Both the position numbers and the translations under genes were made by a program. Of a stretch of 21,428 nt of DNA, positions 1 through 5,892 are shown piece after piece. How positions within the stretch are numbered: position 1 is the first letter of the stretch; each line of letters opens with the position of its first letter. This DNA comes from an uncultured Olsenella sp. (lineage in GTDB: Bacteria > Actinomycetota > Coriobacteriia > Coriobacteriales > Atopobiaceae), in assembly GCA_900548775.1 (NCBI GenBank), contig URLM01000034.1, forward strand, positions 1 through 21,428, read 5' to 3'. The notes under the pieces were generated by a model. The model was not told the DNA's origin, searched no databases, and worked only from the letters and a program-made list of their open reading frames with translations.

Positions 1-185
1 ATCGCCGCGATGGTGTCCTGCGGCGCGTCCACGGCCACGGAGATCACGTTCATGTGGCGCTTGGGGTAGGGGATGCCCATTCGGCCGATGATGATGTCGG
101 CATTCTCGTGCAGCACCTCATTGAGGCGCGCGACAGAATCCGGGTCCTCGACGATGATTCCCAGCACTGCTACGCGGGTCTCCAT
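1..185 (-). CDS. Iron-only hydrogenase system regulator, TM1266 family (partial, runs off left edge)
   Basis: The first 61 codons of a leftward gene are visible. The translation begins METRVAVLGIIVEDPDSVA and continues through LNEVLHENADIIIGRMGIPY and MNVISVAVDAPQDTIAA. This matches the small (about 80-85 residue) ACT/NikR-like fold of the TM1266 family, known for sitting beside [FeFe]-hydrogenase maturation genes: a short beta strand, the IVED turn, a helix, the R-x-G-x-P-Y segment and a second strand ending in D-T-I. The ATG at 183-185 is preceded by a perfect AGGAGG (191-196, 5-nt gap), which fixes the start. The hydrogenase partners would lie beyond the left edge. The regulatory role and ligand are inferred from the family; the ORF lacks only about 20 C-terminal residues. 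Confidence 0.82.
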   Translation of the reverse strand, partial: METRVAVLGIIVEDPDSVARLNEVLHENADIIIGRMGIPYPKRHMNVISVAVDAPQDTIAA

Positions 186-227
186 GGCTGCCTCCTGTGG
201 CATACGCTTCTCTCAGCTCCAACCGAC

Positions 228-233
228 ACAATA
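228..233 (-). promoter_or_regulatory. Possible -10 element for the TM1266-family gene
   Basis: Leftward TATTGT lies about 43 nt upstream of the ATG. No convincing -35 hexamer is seen, so this is a weak call. Confidence 0.2.
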
Positions 234-239
234 CGCGCC

Positions 240-440
240 TCCGGCGAGATTCTGACGCCAGAGGCGCGACTTTGTTGGGATTCTCGTACGAGAAGGGCCT
301 TCGTGCGCGGATTTCGCGCCGGAGTGGGGGTTCCCGACGGGATTACGTACGAAAGGGGCCCTCCGGCGTCGTTTTCGCGCCGGGGCGGGGGTTCCAGCGG
401 CAACCGCGTACGAGAGGGGCCTTCCGGCGCGCACCGCGCC
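240..440. repeat. Tandem array of a 61-bp GC-rich unit (about 2.5 copies plus a degenerate leading copy)
   Basis: Three unit starts, each CGTACGA followed by R-rich sequence and GGGCC, lie at 285, 346 and 407, exactly 61 bp apart. Units 285-345 and 346-406 match at about 43 of 61 positions by eye with no gaps. The most conserved blocks are CGTACGA, TTTCGCGCCGG and GGGGGTTCC. A more diverged copy with a one-base shift precedes them (about 240-284). Each unit can form a short stem; in the second unit it is CCGGCG (363-368) with CGCCGG (378-383). The array fills the space between the downstream end of the helD-like gene and the upstream side of the TM1266-family gene. No convincing gene is seen in it. 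Confidence 0.75.
281..294. repeat. Perfect 14-bp palindrome TTCTCGTACGAGAA
   Basis: The sequence is self-complementary with no loop, so it looks more like a protein site than an RNA hairpin. It contains two head-to-head copies of the hexamer that is over-represented across the window. Confidence 0.7.
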
Positions 441-2561
441 CTACCGTGCGAGAAGCGGCGTCAGCTCCCCCTGTGACACGATCGTGACCTCGTGCATCGC
501 ACGGCTGATGGCGGTGTAGAGCCTGCGGCGCGAAAGCGGCGTGTCGGGGTAGACCTCCGCCTGCGCGTCGGGCACCACCACGTGGTCAAACTCGAGGCCC
601 TTGGCCAGGCGCAGGTCCATCAGCACCACGCCGCTCGCGGGCATGAGGGAGTTGCGGTCCACAAGCTGTACGCGGTCTCCCAGCTGCTTCGAGAGCCAGT
701 TGGCGCGCGCGGCGTCGGCGGCGACGATAGCGGTGAGGCCCTCCTCGCCCGCGGCCTTCTCGGCAATGCGTGCCAGCTCGGCCACGTAGCGCCCTGCGTC
801 GCCGTCCGCCACCTCCATGACGCGCGGCGGCGTGCCCGCGCGCTGCACCGAGGTGAGGCGCGCACGCTCGTCCAGCGGCAGCAGGCTCGTGAACAGCTCC
901 GTTATCTCCGGGCTCGAACGGTAGCTCGTGAGAAGCTCGCAGGTCTCGACCTCGCCATGCGTCGCCGAGAAGATCTGGCGCACCTGGTCGAAGCTCGCTG
1001 TGCCCTCACGGATGGCCTGGTGCTCGTCGCCCAGCAGCATGAAGTGGGCGCGCGGGAAGTAGCGCGCCAGCACCATGAGCTGCGTCACGGTGTAGTCCTG
1101 AACCTCGTCCACCATCACGTAGCGCGCGGACTTCTCGCCACCGCCCATCACCAGCAGCTTGAGGTAGACCCACTCGGCCGCCGTGAGCGCGCTCTTGCCC
1201 AGCACGCGCATGCCAATGCGGTCGATGCGCAGCCAGTTGCCGCGCTCGATCTCGTCGTGCGCGCCGGCAAAGAGGTGCCGCACGTACGTGAGCGCGTAGG
1301 CGGCGCACTCCTCGTCGTCGGCGGGGCTTATCGTCTGGCCAAAGACCTCGACCTGCTCCTCCACGTCCAGGCCGAGCATCTCCTCCCAGACCTCCTCGCT
1401 CTTGGAAAGCGCCGCCAGCTTGCGGTCGAGGCGGTCGTGCAGCTCGTCCTTCACAAGGGCGGTGAGGCGCGGTCCCACGGGAATCTGCGAGAACTTGGCA
1501 ACGGCGCCCGCCACCGAGGACGCCTTGAGCAGCACCCGGTCGCCGAGACGAACCTCGCGCAGGTCGTCGGGCTCAAGCGTCATCGTGCGCACGCCCTCCT
1601 CCAGGCGCGCGAGCTCCTCCGGGTCTCCGTCGCGACCGTCGCCGCGCTCGGAGAGCCCGAGGTCGGCGAGGAAGCCGCGCCACGTGAAGATGCGCGGGTT
1701 CTTCTCGCCCATGCTGGGCAGGACCGTGTCGATGTAGTGGCGGAAGACGTCGTTGGGCGTGAAGAGGAAGACCTGGTCGGCCGAGAGAGTCTTGCGCTCC
1801 TGGTAGAAGAGGTACGCCACGCGCTGCAGCAGCACCGAGGTCTTGCCCGAGCCGGCGATGCCGCTCACGAGCAGCACGGGCACGTCCTCGTGGCGGATGA
1901 CCGCGTTCTGCTCGCGCTGGATGGTTGCGGTGATGGCCGCGAGCTTCTCGGAGTGGTGCTTCTTGAGCGCGCCGAGAAGGAGCGAGTCCTCGATGGCCAC
2001 GGTGGTGTCGAAGTACGAGTTGAGCTTGTCGCGCGTGATGTCGAACTGTCGGCGCAGCAGCAGGTTGACGGTGCGGGTGCGACCGTCCACCTGGTAGGAG
2101 GTGGGGCCCATCTCCTGGTTGTAGTAGGTCTCGGCCACGGGGCTGCGCCAGTCCACGATGAGCGGGCGCTTGTGCTCGTCGGTCATGCCCGCGGCGCCAA
2201 TGTAGACGTTGCGCGGCGGGCGGCCGGGGCGCATCTCGAGCGTGACTTTGGCGAAGTAGGGTTGGCGCAGCAGCAGGAGCACGCGCTGGAGCTTCTCGAC
2301 GGTAAAGTCGTGGTACTGGTTGTACGTGTCGATGACCGAGTTGAGCGTCTCGATGGCGGCGAGGGTCTCCATGGTCTCGTCGGTGCCGCCAAAGTCGGGG
2401 CGAATCTCCTCGCTCATCTCGCGCAGGTCGTCCGCCGCGCCCTTGTGGCTGGTCTCTATCTCCTCGGTGAGGGTGTCCCGCAGGTCGCAGAGCTGGGCGT
2501 ATATCGCCCTCAGGTGGTCTTGCTCCTCGCGGAACGTATCGTCGTGCGTCTCGTCTGCCAT
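441..2561 (-). CDS. helD: HelD/HelR-type RNA polymerase-recycling helicase (UvrD/Rep superfamily 1)
   Basis: This 706-residue protein has the HelD layout. An N-terminal helical arm rich in charged residues (about 1-110) is followed by the family segment VDWRSPVAETYY (about 136-147). Next come a Q-motif-like QREQNAVIR, Walker A GIAGSGKTS (about 234-242), Walker B VMVDEVQDYT (about 482-491), GDEHQAI (about 511), LTSYRSS (about 544) and the C-terminal motifs LAKGLEFD and YTAISRAM. HelD proteins bind RNA polymerase and use ATP to pull it off stalled DNA complexes. Actinobacterial relatives can also displace rifamycins. The length is normal for the family. The ATG at 2559-2561 has GGAGG four bases upstream. 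The gene appears to be a single transcription unit with its own -10 at 2600-2605. The family is well supported; any role in antibiotic tolerance is inference. Confidence 0.88.
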   Translation of the reverse strand: MADETHDDTFREEQDHLRAIYAQLCDLRDTLTEEIETSHKGAADDLREMSEEIRPDFGGTDETMETLAAIETLNSVIDTYNQYHDFTVEKLQRVLLLLRQPYFAKVTLEMRPGRPPRNVYIGAAGMTDEHKRPLIVDWRSPVAETYYNQEMGPTSYQVDGRTRTVNLLLRRQFDITRDKLNSYFDTTVAIEDSLLLGALKKHHSEKLAAITATIQREQNAVIRHEDVPVLLVSGIAGSGKTSVLLQRVAYLFYQERKTLSADQVFLFTPNDVFRHYIDTVLPSMGEKNPRIFTWRGFLADLGLSERGDGRDGDPEELARLEEGVRTMTLEPDDLREVRLGDRVLLKASSVAGAVAKFSQIPVGPRLTALVKDELHDRLDRKLAALSKSEEVWEEMLGLDVEEQVEVFGQTISPADDEECAAYALTYVRHLFAGAHDEIERGNWLRIDRIGMRVLGKSALTAAEWVYLKLLVMGGGEKSARYVMVDEVQDYTVTQLMVLARYFPRAHFMLLGDEHQAIREGTASFDQVRQIFSATHGEVETCELLTSYRSSPEITELFTSLLPLDERARLTSVQRAGTPPRVMEVADGDAGRYVAELARIAEKAAGEEGLTAIVAADAARANWLSKQLGDRVQLVDRNSLMPASGVVLMDLRLAKGLEFDHVVVPDAQAEVYPDTPLSRRRLYTAISRAMHEVTIVSQGELTPLLAR

Positions 2562-2599
2562 GCGTCCTCCCAGTGCCCGGCACGAAAGCGTGACGGACT

Positions 2600-2605
2600 A
2601 TTGTA
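2600..2605 (-). promoter_or_regulatory. Probable -10 element (TACAAT) for the helD-like gene
   Basis: Leftward TACAAT differs from the consensus at one position and would give a leader of about 30 nt before the ATG at 2561. The -35 region is GC-rich and has no clear hexamer. Confidence 0.4.
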
Positions 2606-2613
2606 GCGCGAGC

Positions 2614-2661
2614 GGGGCGTGGGGCGAGAAGGACGGCGGCAGAGAGGGGCGTGGGGCGAGA
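2614..2661. repeat. 16-bp direct repeat GGGGCGTGGGGCGAGA, two copies
   Basis: Identical copies lie at 2614-2629 and 2646-2661, 32 bp apart, upstream of the helD-like promoter. The repeat is low-complexity and GC-rich and ends in the CGAGA motif common in this window. Confidence 0.75.
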
Positions 2662-2671
2662 GGGGCGATGG

Positions 2672-2708
2672 CCGCGCAGCCGGGACCGCGCAGCCGGTAC
2701 CGCGCGCG
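2672..2708. repeat. 14-bp tandem repeat (CCGCGCAGCCGGKA), about 2.6 copies
   Basis: Copies lie at 2672-2685 and 2686-2699 with one base difference, and a truncated copy lies at 2700-2708. The array ends directly at the stop codon of the 116-residue gene. Its position downstream of a leftward operon would suit transcript-end structure, but no T-run is present. Confidence 0.7.
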
Positions 2709-3059
2709 TTAATTTGCCGCGTTCCCGTCGACCGCAAGCCGCACGGTGCAGGAGGGAAAGCCCCCCGCGTTCGAGTACATCACGTTGCAGGGGACGCGGT
2801 CGGGGAGCGCCCTGGGGTCAAGTCCCGCGCCCAGCGCCAGGGCGCGCATCTCGCTTGTGCTGAGACGCCCCACCAGCTCCCCGAAGACCTGGCAGCGCCA
2901 GGTGCTGCCAATGCCCAGCGGGCCCTTCTCGCGCACGAACTCGCCCGGCGCCGAAGTGACGGAGTGCTTGGTCATCTCGAGGCCGGCCGCAAGGACCATT
3001 GTGGTGCTCTCAAAGACAAACTCCTCGAGCCTCTCGGGCTCGCGCCTGCGTATGGGCAT
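2709..3059 (-). CDS. Hypothetical protein, 116 residues, downstream of engB
   Basis: I do not recognise the family. The protein is soluble-looking, with no signal peptide or membrane segment. It starts with a basic stretch (MPIRRREPER), followed by LEEFVFESTTMVLAAG. Three Cys are present (about residues 56, 91 and 104), in WRCQVFG, PCNVMYSN and PSCTVRL. The ATG at 3057-3059 has an AGGAGA-type ribosome site five bases upstream, and the reading frame is clean to a TAA at 2709-2711. It lies 66 bp after engB on the same strand with no terminator seen between them, so co-transcription is likely. That says nothing firm about function. The alternative, a chance ORF in GC-rich DNA, is less likely given the ribosome site and ordinary codon use. 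Confidence 0.65.
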   Translation of the reverse strand: MPIRRREPERLEEFVFESTTMVLAAGLEMTKHSVTSAPGEFVREKGPLGIGSTWRCQVFGELVGRLSTSEMRALALGAGLDPRALPDRVPCNVMYSNAGGFPSCTVRLAVDGNAAN

Positions 3060-3125
3060 GGTCTCTCCTCGCCGCCGTCGTGTGAATGCGTGCGTCGCGC
3101 CGCGTGGCCGGTCGCCCGGTGCCGC

Positions 3126-3710
3126 CTAGTCGCAGGCCTTCTCGATGCGCTTGCGCAGCTCGTCGATGCCAAGGCCGGTCTGGGCCGAGGTGAGGAGCAT
3201 CTGCTCGCGTGGCACCTCGAGCTGGCGCGAGAGAAGCTCCACCTGGCGCGCCTGCTTGGGGCGGCTGAGCTTGTCGGCCTTGGTGAGCGCGACCACAAAG
3301 GGGAGGTCGTCCTCGCGGAGGAACGCGAGCATGTCCTGGTCGAGCTTCTGCGCCTCCAGGCGCACGTCCACGAGGGCGATGACCAGGTTGAAGCTGCGCT
3401 CCTGCGAGAAGTAGCCCGAGATGAGGTCGGCCCAGCGCTGCCGCTCGGCCATCGAGACGCGCGCGTAGCCGTAGCCAGGCAGGTCGACAAAGCTGATACC
3501 GTCTGCCTCGAAGAAGTTCACGTTGGCCGTCTTGCCCGGCTGCGACGAGACCTTCGCGAGAGCCTTGCGCCCGAGCAGCTTGTTGAGAAGCGACGACTTT
3601 CCCACGTTTGAGCGGCCGACAAAGGCGACCTCCGGCGTGGTGGGGGCGGGAAGCCCCTTTACGGTGCCGTACGAAGCGATGAAGCGAGCGTTCTGCAGGT
3701 TGAGCGCCAT
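3126..3710 (-). CDS. engB: Ribosome biogenesis GTP-binding protein EngB (YihA/YsxC)
   Basis: This 194-residue TRAFAC-class GTPase has all the G motifs: G1 GRSNVGKSS (32-40), the switch-I Thr in QPGKT (57-61), G3 DLPGYG (76-81), G4 TKADK (143-147) and G5 SAQTG (175-179). The N-terminal strand NARFIASYGTVKGLP is also typical. EngB assists late assembly of the large ribosomal subunit and is usually essential. Length and order match the family. The ATG at 3708-3710 lies behind AGAGGA with a longish gap of about 8 nt. A TAGAAT -10 at 3748-3753 gives a leader of about 31 nt. The next gene on the strand is the 116-residue hypothetical. Confidence 0.96.
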   Translation of the reverse strand: MALNLQNARFIASYGTVKGLPAPTTPEVAFVGRSNVGKSSLLNKLLGRKALAKVSSQPGKTANVNFFEADGISFVDLPGYGYARVSMAERQRWADLISGYFSQERSFNLVIALVDVRLEAQKLDQDMLAFLREDDLPFVVALTKADKLSRPKQARQVELLSRQLEVPREQMLLTSAQTGLGIDELRKRIEKACD

Positions 3711-3747
3711 GGGTGGTGTCCTCTTTTCACGATGCCTTTGGGTGTCG

Positions 3748-3753
3748 ATTCTA
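3748..3753 (-). promoter_or_regulatory. Probable -10 element (TAGAAT) for engB
   Basis: Leftward GGGTAGAAT lies about 38 nt upstream of the engB ATG. The same GGGTAGAAT string occurs rightward at 5612-5620 ahead of the small membrane protein. A TTGCTG (3773-3778) is a weak -35 candidate at a long 19-bp spacing. Confidence 0.42.
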
Positions 3754-3789
3754 CCCGAAGCAGCCGGTGCCGCAGCAATTCTCGGCTGT

Positions 3790-3837
3790 GGATTCCTTGC
3801 GTTCCAGGTCGAAGGGCCCCCGGACTCCTTGCGTTCC
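3790..3837. repeat. 16-bp direct repeat GGAYTCCTTGCGTTCC
   Basis: Copies lie at 3790-3805 and 3822-3837, 32 bp apart, with one mismatch. They sit just upstream of the palindromic element. Confidence 0.7.
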
Positions 3838-3880
3838 GAGTCCCCCCCGGCCTAGATTGCGCGCTCGAGGTGCTGCCGTA

Positions 3881-3960
3881 CTACCGAATTACGCACGGCT
3901 GAGTTTGGCTTTGTGGAGTCCTGGGGCTTTGTCCGTCTCGCCTTCAGCCGTGCGTAATTC
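3881..3960 (+). repeat. Palindromic interspersed element, copy 1
   Basis: Perfect 17-bp arms GAATTACGCACGGCTGA (3886-3902) and TCAGCCGTGCGTAATTC (3944-3960) enclose a 41-nt core that begins GTTTGGCTTTGTGG. The reverse complement of 5424-5510 aligns to this copy along its full length, including the core, at roughly 85 % identity by eye. The two copies are therefore the same element in opposite orientation around the DUF559 gene. As RNA it would fold into a long hairpin. As DNA it resembles a REP- or MITE-like repeat. No target-site duplication is seen. Confidence 0.85.
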
Positions 3961-4098
3961 CACGTTCGGAAAAGTCCCGAGCAGAAAAGTCACAAGCGGA
4001 GGTTCTGGAAAGACAGCCCGTAGGGCCGAAAGCCAACTTGATCAAGTGGGACACCGGTTCCCCAGGAAGGACCCCATCTCCGCCGAGCATTACGCGAC

Positions 4099-4330
4099 CG
4101 AGAAGAACGCCTGACAGGAATCTTGCACGGAGCTGTCAAAACTCCTTTGCCGTTCGCCGAGGTTTTTCTCGCGCAGGGCTAACGCGGAATACCGTGTGCC
4201 CACGAATCGCGAGTCGCCGGGAGGAGGAAGGGCTGTGGGGCAGACGTTGTCTGAGGGCTTCTCGGCAGAGGAGCCCGTCGCGTTCGTAAGCCACGAGTCG
4301 GCGAGAATCGCCTGCTGGAATCTTGCCGGA
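4099..4330 (+). repeat. Imperfect direct repeat linking the upstream spacer to the start of the DUF559 gene
   Basis: 4099-4131 and 4302-4330 share CGAGAA…CGCCTG…GGAATCTTGC…CGGA with a few substitutions and three short gaps. The second copy encodes residues ARIACWNLAG of the DUF559 protein. The first lies in non-coding DNA. It may be a trace of an older, decayed paralogue, but the match is short. Confidence 0.4.
4220..4227 (+). promoter_or_regulatory. Ribosome binding site deciding the DUF559 gene start
   Basis: GGAGGAGG lies seven bases before GTG 4235-4237. This favours that start over the more upstream in-frame GTG at 4196, which has no such site. Confidence 0.65.
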
Positions 4331-5407
4331 CAAGAGGTGGAACGCTGGCCAGTGGGATCAAGTCGACAGTTCCTGCCGTCTGGCTGCTGCGTTACGGGAC
4401 AGCGCCAGTTTGGCCGACTCGCCGCCACCGCCAATTTGCACGGGATTGGCTTGGACGCGGGCCCTGTCGAGCTTCTCGTCCCAACGGCCTCCTCGCGCTC
4501 GCGCGGCCGGCGCGCCAACCTTCACGTTTGGCGTGATGCCATCCTGCCCGGGAGCTTCCTCGTTGCCGAGAGGCGCCTGCTGGTGAGCAGCCCCTGCTTC
4601 ACGGTGCTTCAACTGGGCTGCGCTCGGCGCCCAACGCGCATCACGCAGGAACGGACACGTCGTGAGATGGAGGCGGAAAGAGAGCTGCGCGCACGCCTTG
4701 GCATGCCTGAGCAGGGCTTTTCGATGACGGATCTCCTTGAATGGGAGAACATCTGGCGCCTGGTGTGCCTGGCGCGCACCGTCACGGAGTTTGCCGGGAC
4801 GTATCGGCCGGCAGTGCCTCCTTCCTGCCAGGCGACCTTTGGCCACCCGCCGCTTGCGACCCGAGATGAGATGCGCGCGTACCTGGCGGGGCTTCCCTCA
4901 TCGGCGGGTATCATGCGGGCGAGAAGGGCCGTTGAGCTGGGATTTGATCGTTCCGCATCCCCCATGGAGACTGCGCTGGCGCTCATGCTGTCGCTTGACG
5001 TCGACCTTGGCGGGTTCGGCCTGCCCCGCCCAACGCTTAACCATCCAATCGACGTTGACCCGCTACGGCGTGACCTTGCGAGCCAGAACCGCATGGAGCT
5101 GGACCTTGCGTGGGACGAGGTGCGCCTTACGGCAGAGTATGACGGCGATGACCACCATCCCGTTGAGGATGCCGAGAAGGCCGCGGAGGACAATGAGCGC
5201 CAGAACTCCCTGGTGACGATGGGCCATTCCGTACTGCGCGTACGGTATCCCCAGGTCGTGAATTACTCTCGGCTGGCCCTTCTCGCGCGCCAGATTGCGC
5301 ACATCCTTGATGTCGAGCTGGTTCAGCCAACCGACCTGCAGATGATTCGCAGGCGGAAGCTCCATGCGGAATTGCTCGTCCCCCTCGTACAGCGGTACGG
5401 CGTATAG
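4235..5407 (+). CDS. AbiEi-like/DUF559 (Vsr-like) nuclease-fold protein
   Basis: This is a 390-residue protein. The N-terminal half carries FVSHESARI (about 17-25), then NLHVWRDAILPGSFL (about 95-109) and LLVSSPCFTVLQL (about 115-127), a pattern like the AbiEi-type antitoxin/DUF559 proteins often repeated in Coriobacteria. The C-terminal third looks like DUF559, a PD-(D/E)xK very-short-patch-repair-like fold. It has SPMETALALML (about 242-252) as the first acidic helix, ELDLAW then AEYDGDDHH (about 288-308), and DNERQNSLVTMGHSVLRVRY (about 319-338), equivalent to the D-x-x-R…L-x-x-x-G-x-x-V-x-R block. Nuclease activity is not proven. The gene stands alone and is flanked by inverted copies of a palindromic element. 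Stop is TAG at 5405-5407. No matching toxin gene (AbiEii) is nearby, which argues against a plain AbiE system. Confidence 0.72.
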   Translation: MGQTLSEGFSAEEPVAFVSHESARIACWNLAGQEVERWPVGSSRQFLPSGCCVTGQRQFGRLAATANLHGIGLDAGPVELLVPTASSRSRGRRANLHVWRDAILPGSFLVAERRLLVSSPCFTVLQLGCARRPTRITQERTRREMEAERELRARLGMPEQGFSMTDLLEWENIWRLVCLARTVTEFAGTYRPAVPPSCQATFGHPPLATRDEMRAYLAGLPSSAGIMRARRAVELGFDRSASPMETALALMLSLDVDLGGFGLPRPTLNHPIDVDPLRRDLASQNRMELDLAWDEVRLTAEYDGDDHHPVEDAEKAAEDNERQNSLVTMGHSVLRVRYPQVVNYSRLALLARQIAHILDVELVQPTDLQMIRRRKLHAELLVPLVQRYGV

Positions 5408-5423
5408 GGTTGACGCTGCCGCA

Positions 5424-5510
5424 CTACCGAATTACGCACGGCTGAAGGAGGAGACCGCAAAACCGCAGGACCACACAAAGCCAAACTCAACCGTGCGTAA
5501 TTCTCGGTAG
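5424..5510 (-). repeat. Palindromic interspersed element, copy 2 (inverted relative to copy 1)
   Basis: Arms 5429-5445 and 5487-5503 pair over 17 bp with one mismatch. The pairing extends outward through CTACCG (5424-5429) and CGGTAG (5505-5510). The core matches copy 1 only when reverse-complemented. The left flank GCTGCCGCA (5415-5423), however, matches the left flank of copy 1 (3872-3880) in direct orientation with one mismatch. The element begins about 16 bp after the DUF559 stop, so it could also act as that gene's transcript-end hairpin. Confidence 0.85.
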
Positions 5511-5542
5511 GCGGGCGGGTCCGGGGTCCCGCCCGGGGCCCC

Positions 5543-5591
5543 GCCCGAGAAGACCCCGCAGCGTCCCACTGCCCGAGAAGACCTCGCAGCG
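5543..5591. repeat. 28-bp tandem repeat containing GCCCGAGAAGACC
   Basis: The 21-bp cores GCCCGAGAAGACC[C/T]CGCAGCG at 5543-5563 and 5571-5591 differ at one base and lie 28 bp apart. Confidence 0.75.
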
Positions 5592-5614
5592 CGCGATTCC
5601 CCAGCAAGTCGGGG

Positions 5615-5620
5615 TAGAAT
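5615..5620 (+). promoter_or_regulatory. Probable -10 element (TAGAAT) for the small membrane protein
   Basis: GGGGTAGAAT would give a start site near 5627 and a leader of about 32 nt to the proposed start at 5659. This resembles the leader lengths of the engB and helD-like genes. No -35 consensus is seen. Confidence 0.4.
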
Positions 5621-5658
5621 GGCCAGGAAACCATACCTGCGAGAAGAACGGAGCGCAC

Positions 5659-5892
5659 ACGGGTACCAAGGACAAAATACCTGGCGAGCAGCCCAAGCGC
5701 TCCATTCTCGTCACGCTGCTCATCGCCGCGGCCATCGCCCTTCTCGCGGGCTTTCTGGCGTGGGGTGTTCCCTCGCTGCTCAAGGCGGGTGCGCGCGAGG
5801 ACGAGCAGGACACCTTCGCAGTCCAGGGCTTTGACTCCCAAGGCGCCAGCAATCGGATCACCGAGGAGCCCCCGCAAGCCGTCTCCGCATAG
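5659..5892 (+). CDS. Small single-pass membrane protein without a standard start codon
   Basis: The frame encodes about 77 residues: (T)GTKDKIPGEQPKRS, one hydrophobic helix (ILVTLLIAAAIALLAGFLAW, about 16-35), then an acidic, Gln/Asn-containing tail ending in PPQAVSA and TAG. The basic KR before the helix implies a cytoplasmic N-terminus. Clean codon use and the well-formed helix argue for a real gene. No ATG, GTG or TTG in frame precedes the helix. The best-placed candidate is ACG 5659-5661, five bases after GGAG (5650-5653). ATA 5677-5679 behind AAGGA (5668-5672) is the other option. It may therefore use a rare start, or be a start-codon mutant. It is unrelated to the ATG at 5619, which is in another frame. 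Function unknown. Confidence 0.5.
   Translation, partial: TGTKDKIPGEQPKRSILVTLLIAAAIALLAGFLAWGVPSLLKAGAREDEQDTFAVQGFDSQGASNRITEEPPQAVSA

Larger units (their letters stand above)
3711..4234. other. Gene-free spacer of about 520 bp between engB and the DUF559 gene
   Basis: I see no believable gene here. The spacer holds the engB promoter, a 16-bp direct repeat (3790-3805 and 3822-3837, one mismatch), the first copy of the palindromic element (3881-3960) and about 270 bp of lower-GC sequence. That last part includes a 33-base stretch resembling the start of the following gene (4099-4131). The promoter of the following gene is not obvious. Confidence 0.6.
5408..5658. other. Spacer between the DUF559 gene and the small membrane protein
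   Basis: The spacer holds copy 2 of the palindromic element. It also has a GC-only hairpin (GGGCGGG 5513-5519 with CCCGCCC 5528-5534, 8-nt loop), a 28-bp tandem repeat (5543-5591), and a -10 with leader for the next small gene. Nothing else is recognised. Confidence 0.6.

Noticed and set aside
240..440. CRISPR array
   Set aside because: Repeats are contiguous 61-bp units about 70 % alike, not short identical repeats with unique spacers, and no cas gene is present.
492..2606. 704-codon plus-strand open frame opposite the helD-like gene
   Set aside because: It mirrors a gene with full helicase motifs. Its translation is low-complexity Val/Leu/His/Arg-rich, typical of antisense frames in GC-rich DNA.
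3881..3960. REP element mobilised by a RAYT (Y1) transposase
   Set aside because: No Y1 transposase gene is in the window, and the nearby gene has a different fold, so the RAYT link cannot be supported.
4196..4234. Upstream GTG start for the DUF559 protein
   Set aside because: It has no ribosome site, while GTG 4235 has GGAGGAGG at good spacing.
5619..5834. ATG-started frame at 5619
   Set aside because: It overlaps the -10 and encodes an Arg/Ala-rich peptide out of frame with the membrane helix. It has no ribosome site.
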